From Rhizophagus irregularis (taxonomy: Eukaryota; Glomeromycota; Glomeromycetes; Glomerales; Glomeraceae): a DNA stretch of 64,000 nucleotides. The first letter of the stretch is position 1; the number at the start of each line of letters is the position of its first letter. This document shows positions 1 to 9,585 of the stretch, piece after piece. The translations under genes and the position numbers were made by a program. Below the pieces are notes generated by a model that ran no database searches, had not been told where the DNA came from, and was given only the letters and a program-made list of their open reading frames with translations. The stretch is taken from contig NC_089435.1 of the NCBI RefSeq assembly GCF_026210795.1, positions 4,836,001-4,900,000 of the forward strand. Reading direction: 5' to 3'.

Positions 1-2435
1 TTAATTTCACTGTTTCGTCACTTCCTCCCCTCTTTGGTTGTTGGTGCCATATGAAGTGACGCCTGGGGAGAGTTGCGTAGCATAAAACCACAGGCTTGAA
101 ACGTTAGTTGGGTAAGCCCTGTAAAAAATCTGATCCGTGTTTTATCTTTCCATGTTTTTTCCGTGAATGTATCATTTTAATTATAGCCTTAAATCATGGA
201 AATTTTCATCTCGCTAACACGGATATCCGTGAATGTATCATTTTCACGGAATTTTTACGGAATACACGGAGAAATAATGGAAATATTCGGATAAAAATTT
301 TTTATAGGGAAGTTATTTGAAGTAGGACGTGGTATACTGTTTGTTTTAAATTTGTTTTTTTTATAATTAAGTATTTCAAAATTTTCCATATAATTTATAC
401 TATAGATTTAATTGTTAAACGTGTAAAATGCGAAACGCGTTAATCAAAAAATGAAGTCATTTCAGACCTATATGATAACTACTTAAAATTAGAAAAATTT
501 ACTAATTGCCCAAAGAGTGTCGTTATAGCGGGCAGCACTTGTACCATAATTTTTAATTAATAAATTTCACAATTACAAAAAAGCTTCAAGTACTTTTTTA
601 ATGTAAAACATATCCAATTATTGGCTCCCATTCCCTAAAATCAGTAAAACGCTTGCTTCAGCACTCTTAGAAGAAATTAGTACATGTATCATCAGTAAAT
701 TTTTGAAGAGCACCAAGTTATCCCCTCTAATGGATTTTATATCCCTAAACTATGGAAATTATCCAAGTTACTTATATATTTTGTTATTTTTTCGTAAATT
801 TATCATATTTACGGAGTTTTTACAGAAATTACGGATAAAGTTTTTTACAGGCTATAAACTGATCAATAAAACATTAATGATTTTTAAATATGATGGCAAA
901 TGGTAAATCCGTAATATGAATTAAAATCTCGTTTTTTTTTATTTTTTTATAATATACTTAAGCAATTGAAAAACTTTGATACAAGAAATTTAATCTATGT
1001 AAAATTTGTAGTCAAATTAAAAGAAAGAAACAAATCAAAATTAATATAATGTAATATAATTTGGAGTAGTATTACATAACTTTCTCCTTGGGTGGATCGA
1101 AATTGTATAATGACGAAATATATATTCAGTTCTTTTGAGGTTGAGCTTTATATAATTTGATACAATAAAAAATATTATATCTCTTTTGCACAGAAGATTA
1201 AAACCAATATAACATTATTTATATTTAACAGAAATTTGAATAGAAATCTAACTGTTGTAGCGGCAAAGATTAGTCCAATAGCTTGCCTATATATATGTTA
1301 CTGCAATCTCATTTATGTCACTCATAATTTATACTTTACGCTTCAGAAATAAAATAATTTCTTTTCACACAAAGTGAACTCATCTACAGAGGAAAATGAT
1401 GAAAAGCTAGTAGAGTATATTAGTATATTTAAAGTCACATTATCTTTATGAATATTAATTATTAAAGTATAATGTTCGGAAATTTTAATATGAAATTATT
1501 ATTATAAATATTAAAAATATCCACGAGAAATTTTGAAATAATTGTCCATTTCATTATATTGGACTATAGCTCAGAAGATTACAATACAATATTCCACAAG
1601 CTTACTCTAATGGGCCGTTGGAACTTTTTATTTTATAGAATGTATTGTAATTAACAAAATTTTTTTGTAATAAAATTAAATAACGCCTTAAGAAAATTTT
1701 CTCATAGATCATTAAGAAACGGTTTATCAGCAGCAATTATATCATTTTTGGCCATATATTATAAAAATATATGCTGTATAGCTATAAATAATTTTAGAAT
1801 TATTTTTAAAATGTTAAGAAAATTTCTAACCCTAAACCGGAGAAGGATACATCCACATGCATGGATGGTAACAAATGGCGTTAAAATGAAATACGTAACC
1901 TTTTTTAGTTTGATATATTTTCTTCTGTTCATACTTCATATCCATCCCAATATCTCAGTGTCATAAAATTCTGCAGATTCAAGTATAACTAACTTTATTC
2001 CCTTTTTATATAATACGCTTGATAAGTTTTGAAGATATCATCACTACATACAAAAATTGAAATGAGAATTTTTTTGATGATCGGTATACGATGTAAAATC
2101 GGAAAATTATAAATACTGCGCAAGTTTATTGTTAGCCCCGATCGACATTATGCTTTTTTCCTGAAACATTGTAACGGTAGAATATTCTAAAAATTCATTG
2201 TTTATCATATACTATTATATATTTTTTTTTTAAAAAAAAAACAACCCCCTATTTTTTTTTTAATATTTTCGAGTTATAAAAAGTTTAAAAAAAAGAATAA
2301 CGGACTAACAAAATTTTATTAAAAATGGGTTTAACATTTTTTATTTTCATTTTTTAAAATTTGTTACGAAACTGGTTTAAATAAATTTCAGGTACAAATC
2401 ACCTGATCTGTAGATACTACATAAAAACTATAATT
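1..2435. other. AT-rich region without a recognisable gene
   Basis: I see no credible coding region here, only short chance open frames. Positions about 150-290 and 720-850 hold diverged copies of one short sequence (a 'catggaaattttc / atcattttcacggaatttttacgga' type motif), so the stretch is probably transposon debris. A long A/T run at 2220-2290 lies upstream of the S1 gene. Confidence 0.5.
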
Positions 2436-4313
2436 ATGAAAAATTTTATTTTGAAATTCGTGATTTTTATAATTTTACTTCATTTTATACTTGAAGTAAA
2501 CACTCAAGTTCCACCTGATGCCGGAACAACGCCTGCCGATGGAAAAGCACCTGCTGATGGTAAAGCGCCTGCGGATGGAAAAGCGCCTGTTGATGGAAAA
2601 GCACCGGCTGACGGAAAAGCGCCCGCTGATGGGAAAGCACCTGCTGATGGTAAAGCGCCTGCGGATGGAAAAGCGCCTGTTGATGGAAAAGCACCGGCTG
2701 ACGGAAAAGCGCCCGCTGCACCTGCTGATGGGAAAGCTCCAGCCGATGGTAAAGCTCCAGCCGATGGAAAAGCTCCAGCTGATGGAAAAGCTCCAGCTGA
2801 TGGAAAAGCACCTGATGATGGAAAAGCTCCAGCTGATGGAAAAGCGCCCGCTGATGGTAAAGCACCTGCTGATGGTAAAGCGCCTGCGGATGGAAAAGCG
2901 CCTGTTGATGGAAAAGCACCGGCTGACGGAAAAGCGCCCGCTGATGGTAAAGCACCTGCTGATGGGAAAGCTCCAGCCGATGGTAAAGCGCCCGCTGATG
3001 GTAAAGCACCTGCTGATGGAAAAGCTCCAGCCGATGGAAAAGCTCCAGCTGATGGAAAAGCGCCTGTTGATGGAAAAGCACCGGCTGACGGAAAAGCGCC
3101 CGCTGATGGTAAAGCACCTGCTGATGGGAAAGCTCCAGCCGATGGTAAAGCTCCAGCCGATGGTAAAGCTCCAGCCGATGGAAAAGCTCCAGAAGATGGA
3201 AAAGCACCTGCTGATGGAAAAGCTCCAGCTGATGGAAAAGCCCCAGCTGATGGAAAAGCCCCAGCTGATGGAAAAGCCCCAGCTAATGGAAAAGCTCCAG
3301 CTGACGGTAAAGCACCTGCTGATGGAAAAGCCCCAGAAAATGGAAAAGCTCCAGAAGATGGTAAAGCTCCAGCTGACGGTAAAGCACCTGCTGATGGTAA
3401 AGCACCTGTTGATGGTAAAGCACCTGTTGATGGAAAAGCTCCAGCTGATGGAAAAGCGCCTGTTGATGGAAAAGCGCCTGCCGATGGAAAAGCTCCAGCT
3501 GACGGTAAAGCTCCAGAAGATGGAAAAGCACCTGCTGATGGAAAAGCGCCAGAAGATGGAAAAGCGCCTGTTGATGGAAAAGCGCCTGCTGATGGAAAAG
3601 CACCAGTTGATGGAAAAGCTCCAGCTGATGGGAAAGCACCTGCTGATGGAAAAGCTCCAGCCGATGGAAAAGCGCCTGTTGCCGGAAAAGCACCTGATGA
3701 TGGAAAAGCGCCTGTTGATGGAAAAGCTCCAGCCGATAGAAAAGCACCTGCTGATGGAAAATTACCAGGTGCTGGGAAGGTGCCCGATTCTGGAAAGGTA
3801 CCTGATGTTGGAAAAGTACCAACTGGTGAAGGAAAATCAAAAGCAGAAACCAATGTAGAAGGAACTAAATCTACAAATGATATAGTTGTTGGAGGGATAG
3901 TTGGTGGTCTTGTTTTGATTGTTTTAACTGCTTTTTGTTTCTATTTAGTGAGAATTTATAAAAATAAAAGAGCAACTAAAGCAACTGATACAAATAATGA
4001 AGTAATTTTAAATCAAGGACAAGAATTTTTGCCAAGTTTTGAAAATCAACTGAAAAATCCCGGAAGAACGTATGATAACATGTTACCAACAGTTAATCCA
4101 TCATCTACGAAATTATTAAATTTAAATAAAGGGCAAGAATTCACACAATTGAACTTTGAAAATAATTCAATTAAACCTAGGAATCAAGGACAAGAATTCA
4201 CACAATTGAACTTTGAAAATGATTCAATTAAACCTAGGAATCAAGGACAAGAATTCAGACCTACACTCCCCGGTAAAAAGTATCCGACCACCCTAAAAAT
4301 TAAAAAATCTTAA
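2436..4313 (+). CDS. S1: secreted-type, single-pass membrane protein with a giant ADGKAP hexapeptide-repeat ectodomain
   Basis: The single exon encodes 625 aa. Residues 1-24 are a signal peptide (hydrophobic core, then EVNTQ). Residues about 33-445 are some 68 copies of a hexapeptide A/V/E/D-D-G-K-A-P, degenerating into G-x-G-K-V-P units. A single membrane helix lies at about 483-509, followed by a basic RIYKNKR stop-transfer. The tail carries NQGQEF repeats, including a duplicated QEFTQLNFEN block. The same signal peptide, helix and GQE motifs occur in the S2 and S3 genes, and GQE motifs also occur in the kelch tails, so this is one family. The hydrophilic Pro-rich ectodomain would suit a cell-wall-spanning surface protein or sensor; the function is inferred. 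The last 16 residues and the stop lie inside a MITE, so the family's helical tail end is missing. The ATG follows directly from the signal peptide. Other frames across the repeat are also open but are only by-products of an 18-bp unit. Confidence 0.85.
   Translation: MKNFILKFVIFIILLHFILEVNTQVPPDAGTTPADGKAPADGKAPADGKAPVDGKAPADGKAPADGKAPADGKAPADGKAPVDGKAPADGKAPAAPADGKAPADGKAPADGKAPADGKAPADGKAPDDGKAPADGKAPADGKAPADGKAPADGKAPVDGKAPADGKAPADGKAPADGKAPADGKAPADGKAPADGKAPADGKAPADGKAPVDGKAPADGKAPADGKAPADGKAPADGKAPADGKAPADGKAPEDGKAPADGKAPADGKAPADGKAPADGKAPANGKAPADGKAPADGKAPENGKAPEDGKAPADGKAPADGKAPVDGKAPVDGKAPADGKAPVDGKAPADGKAPADGKAPEDGKAPADGKAPEDGKAPVDGKAPADGKAPVDGKAPADGKAPADGKAPADGKAPVAGKAPDDGKAPVDGKAPADRKAPADGKLPGAGKVPDSGKVPDVGKVPTGEGKSKAETNVEGTKSTNDIVVGGIVGGLVLIVLTAFCFYLVRIYKNKRATKATDTNNEVILNQGQEFLPSFENQLKNPGRTYDNMLPTVNPSSTKLLNLNKGQEFTQLNFENNSIKPRNQGQEFTQLNFENDSIKPRNQGQEFRPTLPGKKYPTTLKIKKS
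2532..3765 (+). repeat. Coding minisatellite, 18-bp unit, about 68 copies
   Basis: The unit encodes A-P-x-D-G-K. Synonymous third-position changes make monomer types. A run of about five monomers (cctgctgatggtaaa, then cctgcggatggaaaa, cctgttgatggaaaa, ccggctgacggaaaa, cccgctgatgg) recurs near 2550, 2640, 2868 and 3058, which shows expansion by larger multi-monomer blocks. It is a GC-rich island in otherwise AT-rich DNA. Confidence 0.95.
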
Positions 4314-4966
4314 AAAATTCAGTGGGCCCAACAATAAATTTATATTTATTTTAAAAGTTTGAGACATGAGACACTTTTTAAAAGTGTTTTTTTAGCTTAA
4401 TTATTAGTAAAAATTCGCGGACATTTTTAATTCTAAAAATGGCAAAATTCTTAACTTTTTAACTAGAGCAGTTACGGCCAAATGAATTCCAGAAATCAAT
4501 TCTTTAACTAAAAAATAGCTTATGTTTAAAAAATCAGAAAGATTGGACTGGTAGTTGCCGAAAAATCCACCACTGAAGATCATAATTTTTATATGTAAAA
4601 ACGGTAAAATCACCATTTTTGCCAAATTTTAGTATAAAAATTATGATCTTCAGTGGTGGATTTTTCGGCAACTACCAGTCCAATCTTTCTGATTTTTTAA
4701 ACATAAGCTATTTTTTAGTCAAAGAATTGATTTCTGGAATTCATTTGGCCGTAACTGCTCTAGTTAAAAAGTTAAGAATTTTGCCATTTTTAGAATTAAA
4801 AATGTCCGCGAATTTTTACTAATAATTAAGCTAAAAAAACACTTTTAAAAAGTGTCTCATGTCTCAAACTTTTAAAATAAATATAAATTTATTGTTGGGC
4901 CCACTGAATTTTTTAAGATTTTTTAATTTTTAGGGTGGTCGGATACTTTTTACCGGGGAGTGTACA
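4262..4966. mobile_element. Foldback MITE (705 bp) at a TA target, Tc1/mariner-like
   Basis: The two arms (about 4262-4593 and 4633-4966) are near-perfect reverse complements around a loop of about 40 bp. The ends read TA-CACTCCCCGG and CCGGGGAGTG-TA, which fits a TA target duplication typical of Tc1/mariner elements. Mirror-image open frames inside it are products of the inverted repeat, not genes. It overlaps the 3' end of S1. Confidence 0.85.
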
Positions 4967-6960
4967 TATTATTACTGAGGAACTTATATCGGATACGAGC
5001 CATTTTCACACTCTAACACATTTGGCTATGCTATATTTTCATTGTTTAATATGGAGAGGGTAATAACGATAATAATTAAAAATCTTTTCTTTCTTATATT
5101 GATAAGATTAAGAAATAATTAATTGTATATATATAATGAGAGAATTTTTAATTCTTAATAGATTTATAGATGTCAACTAAATTTGACTAATGAATTCGGA
5201 ATTAAAGTTAATGAATTTTAATAGTCTGCTAAAACCCGAGATTAATGATAAGTACGATTAAAATACGACTATCTTAACAAGAATTAATAGATTTGGTAAA
5301 TAGTGTTATAACTCCAAATATAACTGAAGTTTATATCAACTTAATAAAGAATTTTCATAAACAGAAAGGTAATAAATAATATTAAGAAAATAATTTAGAG
5401 ATTCATAGTTATAAAGAAATTTAATAGCAAAGTAATATAATATGCTAAAACTATGATGTTGGCAATTTGGGTTTATGATTTTTAGTTTTTAAAATCTGTT
5501 AAAACTTATCATTTAATTAACATATTTATTCTTTGATAACCGATTGGTGACTCCGTGACTGATGACCTGTGTTAATTGTATGAATCACAATAATCTCAAT
5601 ATTTCAAGTTTTATAAAAATCTCGCGGTCTGTCTAGATTTTTACTATATAGGATAAGCAAGAATTTGAAGTAAAACTTGATGGAGACAATTTTTCATTGT
5701 TATTTTATTAATTTGTTAATTCTTATTAAGGATTTTTTGCGTTCATTTTATCAAATTTTATATTATCCTCTATTTCAAAGTCACGAGTTGAGTAAAAATT
5801 TTTGTTATTATAAATTTATAATAGCTATGATAAACTGATAATAGAGCAAAATGAGAGTGAAGTGAAGTGTTTTTACATGAATAAATTAATAGAATTTTAG
5901 TTGACTTTAAAATTAGAGAAAGGGAATTATACAATTTAACAAAATTACATAAAAAAAATTAATCTCACTTTTAATTTTTAAATTCAAAAAGATATACATA
6001 TTATATTTAACATTAAATATCTTTATGAAGTAACATGCAACTATTATTCAACCGTATAGTTACGCAAGTTGTAGTAATGGTTGCTATCGCACTATTATAA
6101 TTGTGATTCCATTATTCCATTTCAAAGGTTACCGTATTTTGCGGGCCACAGTACCACCCCAAAGAACTTCCATTTTCTACCGATTTTATTATTTAAAATA
6201 ATTTAATAAATAACCCAATTGTTTATACATTATCTACTAATAATAAAAACTCACGCAATGGCAGGTCAAAACCTCTGAAATTTGTATCATTGAATTTTTA
6301 TATTTTAAAAGAATTTCTAGTAATATGATTTTGTGCTCTTCTATTTAGTTAAAAAAGGATATCATTAACACTAATGATGTTAAATAGAAAGTTAAATAAA
6401 TAATAATTATTAAATAATCACTATACCTTCTGTTGCATTTTATGGTTCAGGTAAATTTCAAATTTATGAGTTTTACTTTTAAATGATTTACTGCTCGTGT
6501 TATTGTTTATTTCATTATCTATTTTTATTATTGATTGAGGTAATTCATTTGTTTATTTTGATAATATAATTTAATTTCTCTTATTTTTTCCAAAAGTATA
6601 ACAATGTTAGGTCTTTCTAATAGATTGGCATTCCAGCATTGTTCCATACCCGGATACTATGGCCCCCGTTATACGATAATAAGTAATTATAAATTGATTA
6701 TTTCGAAATTATATTCATATATTATTGATTGCAAAAAAAATTGGATTTATTTATTAAATTAATTTTTTGTGTAATAAATAATCTTTCTTAAAAAAAAAAA
6801 AGTGTTTCTACCTGAACTGAAATCGCATAAAATTTGTTAAAATTGTATAAATAATAATAATTTAACTAGCAATTACCAAAAGGATTTTCTAAAAAAGAAC
6901 CACCGAAAGAAGTCTAGTGTTCAGACCCGGGTTCTTAACGGGTAAACGGGTTGACCCATT
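4967..6960. other. AT-rich intergenic region, no gene seen
   Basis: There is no open frame with family-like content, no clear tandem array and no tRNA-like fold that I could recognise. The only remarkable features are homopolymer A runs near 6730 and 6790. Confidence 0.5.
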
Positions 6961-7729
6961 ACAGCAAAATTCGAAATATAGTGGACACTTGAAAATTTTG
7001 ATTGTAGGGATTGTCGGGTACTCAGGTTACTCGGCTAGTGGGTTATTAGACAGAGTACTATATATGATGGCGTGGTAATTGTATATACTATATAATGTAA
7101 TTATGTTATATTAAAATTTAATTAAATATACCCGTGTTATTTTCTTTTGATTTTTTGTATGATGCCAAAATCAATACTAAATAAGCATTAACAGTTGAAA
7201 GGATTTTGAAAGGCTTATCATATAGAGAAGTATACATTTTTGACAAATATTTACATCATTTTGAGTTGGTAAAAGTTCGAAATATTAGCAAAAACCCAGT
7301 CAACAAATTCCGAGTCCAACACAACTTTTTGGTTTGTGGCACCTTTTTGTGTGAGGGGTCTGTGAACAAATTCTACTGCATAATTACGTTTAGCTTTTTT
7401 CCTCTTCCATATTACTTCTCTTGCTTGACAAGTGCATTTTTGATCATATGTGTTTTGACAATCTAAGCAAATAAGACAAATTGGACAGGCATTCAAACAA
7501 AATTCCAAAGAAAATGTCATTGTTCAATAAAAATCAAATAAAGTAATATTGTTGAAAAAAAGTTTAATTTATTAATTTATGTTATATTTGATATGTTTAC
7601 ATATTATACTCTATTATACTTTATACTACGCCATCATATATATATATGTCACGTGTTATATGTCTTTTCATAACGACAATCCCGACAATCACAATTTTCA
7701 AGTGTCCACTATATTTCGAATTTTGCTGT
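6961..7729. mobile_element. Element with terminal inverted repeats of about 55 bp
   Basis: The left end (6961-7018, acagcaaaattcgaaatata...) is the reverse complement of the right end (7676-7729, ...tatatttcgaattttgctgt). A further inverted block near 7060-7080 and 7625-7645 (tatatgatggcg / cgccatcatata) extends the pairing. The class is unknown. No target duplication was clear. It contains a small Cys-rich frame on the - strand. Confidence 0.65.
7251..7520 (-). CDS. Hypothetical small Cys-rich protein inside a TIR element
   Basis: An 89-aa frame starting with ATG. Residues about 9-35 carry seven cysteines (pattern C-x3-CPIC-x2-C-x2-C, then C-x-C), which could bind zinc; a basic KRKKAKR stretch follows. 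It lies wholly within the 6961-7729 inverted-repeat element and could be a degraded fragment of the element's own protein. I do not recognise the family. The opposite strand has an overlapping frame of similar length, so coding status is uncertain. Confidence 0.3.
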   Translation of the reverse strand: MTFSLEFCLNACPICLICLDCQNTYDQKCTCQAREVIWKRKKAKRNYAVEFVHRPLTQKGATNQKVVLDSEFVDWVFANISNFYQLKMM

Positions 7730-7799
7730 AAAATTTAAAACCGTAAACCCGATATTAACGGATATCCGTTATAACTCGTTATAGAGGTTGGAACCGACC

Positions 7800-8155
7800 A
7801 AAAAACCCTTAATCGATTAATAATCGATTAACCAAGGGCCCTAATCGATTAATAATCGATTAATATTAAAATATTAAAAAAATTTTTTTTTTGACCGCAG
7901 ATTGCACCAAATTGTTTTTGATCATACATTTAGTAATAGGAAAGTCTTATTTATTATTATTATCATTAAAAAATTAATACAAATTCTTCCAAGTTCGGAG
8001 AACACGTGACCAAAAATCCACAGCTCTGGGGCGCATTAGATAATTTGACCAGAATTATGGGTTGATAATTTTAATCGATTAACCGATTTTTGAGATACCT
8101 TAATCGATTAACCGTCTTAGTCGATTAATTAATCGATTAACCTTAATCGATTCCA
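7800..8155. repeat. Clusters of the ATTAATCGATTAA palindromic motif
   Basis: Two clusters (about 7805-7865 and 8070-8155) repeat a 'taatcgattaa' palindrome many times, separated by about 200 bp of unique sequence. No coding content is seen. It may be a degenerate subterminal repeat of a transposon. Confidence 0.7.
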
Positions 8156-8460
8156 AACTCTAACTCGTTATAATAACGGGTTACGGGTCTGAAGTCTAAA
8201 CACTACTCTAAATGCACCCTCTAGTAGTTCAGTCCAAAGCTTATATAATCTCTAATTATTTTACTTCTATAAATGCACACCCTCTCTAAATGCACTATTT
8301 TGAAAATTATGCATATGGTCCAAGGGGTGCAATTATAAAGGTCTGACTGTAGTCCTTTTGTGAGTCTTTAGTGGTGATACTTTTGGTAGTAGCAGTTCTA
8401 TTTTAAAGAGGGTATACATAGTAGGTGCAATTATGGAGAGTGCAATTATAGATGTCTGAC

Positions 8461-9048
8461 TGTATTACCAAAGCACTACTAAAAGAATCAGCAACAATAA
8501 CATCAGTAACATCACTGGGACCAGTAAAAACTCCGGAAAGTATGACATTTTCACCAGTTAGTAAGTCTAATAATGTTATTTTATATTAGTTGCTTTATAT
8601 TTCCATAACTACAACTTTTAAAATTAAGAGATTCCGATTTCAAACATAATCGAAAATAGATTTTTAAATGATAAGGAAACATATAATATATTTTTTTATT
8701 ATGAGCAAATAACTGCGTTTAACCGGAGGAAATCTTCTATAAATATAGGGGTCCTTTCAGCGGAGACATATAATAGAAATAAAAAAGAAATGTTGAAGCA
8801 TCCGGTACTATAAAAAAAATTATCAGCAGCTTCTCCAGCAAATTTAAGTCAAGGACGACATAATGAGTAATTCAATAGAAGCTGAATTTGTACAAAACCT
8901 TAAAGAGGAAATTATCAAAGATATTAAACAAGAAATGGCTCAAAGTAGTGAAAGTACAAGTCAATTTAATGTTTCTAGTTCATCAATTAATGTTGATAAA
9001 AAGTATAATAGATTAAATGAAACAAGAAATCCTAAAAGCAAGAATTAA
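8461..9048 (+). pseudogene. Remnant of an S-family gene (tail part)
   Basis: Positions 8863-9048 encode a 61-aa frame with FVQNLKEEIIKDIKQEMAQ, which matches the amphipathic IKQE helix at the end of S2 and S3. Just upstream, in another frame, lies NLSQGRHNE, resembling the S2 sequence NLSQDPARN; one frameshift separates the two. A short Ser/Thr/Pro-rich open stretch at about 8461-8563 ends in 'gtaagt' and may be older ectodomain sequence. There is no signal peptide or membrane helix left. It faces K1 tail to tail. Confidence 0.6.
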
Positions 9049-9206
9049 GACAACATATCAGAGGTAATAGTAGTAATGATTAAAAAACAACTGAATTTGG
9101 TTATATGTCATTTTGTCCATGATGGTTTATTTTAAATTAGACATAATAATAAATGTTCAAAGTTAAATATTTTTTGAAATTCATTAATCTTTTTTAAGAT
9201 ACTAGT

Positions 9207-9405
9207 CTGTTCAATCTATTCTGTTCCGTTCTGATCCGATTTTTGCTAAATTTTTTTAGCCAATCAAATTAATTTAAAAATCGGATTGAAAATTGATGTG
9301 CTTGGTTGGAAATAAACGGAAAGATTAAACACTCACTCAATTTATTCAATTTTTTAATTAGCTAAAATTAATCGGATCAGAACGGAACAGAATAGAATTG
9401 AACAG
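9207..9405. mobile_element. Short MITE with inverted repeats of about 40 bp
   Basis: The left arm, ctgttcaatctattctgttc..., pairs with the right arm ...gaacagaatagaattgaacag. The inner parts (tttttttagcc / ggctaaaa-like) also pair. It lies between the psi-S remnant and K1. It has no coding capacity. Confidence 0.75.
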
Positions 9406-9585
9406 GGCAGGTGCCGACGTATGTAATAGTATGTTAGTTTAAAAGGTTGATAAATATAGACTAATATACGATTTTATAATAACGGATAGGTTACATATTG
9501 TGATAGCATAAAATCATTATAAAGTATATAGTTAATACATATATAAATTCCTCTATGTACTTATTATTAATAGTAATTAATAATT

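Noticed and set aside
1561-1630. tRNA-like start 'ggactatagctcagaaga'
   Set aside because: There is no B-box-like ggttcgaatcc and no cloverleaf that I could pair.
2504-3858. Long open frames of 240-449 residues on both strands across the S1 repeat (SAGAFP-type, MEKHLL-type)
   Set aside because: An 18-bp unit without stops keeps every frame open. Only the + frame with signal peptide and membrane helix is credible.
4404-4822. Two identical 70-residue proteins on opposite strands
   Set aside because: They are the two arms of one inverted repeat, not genes.
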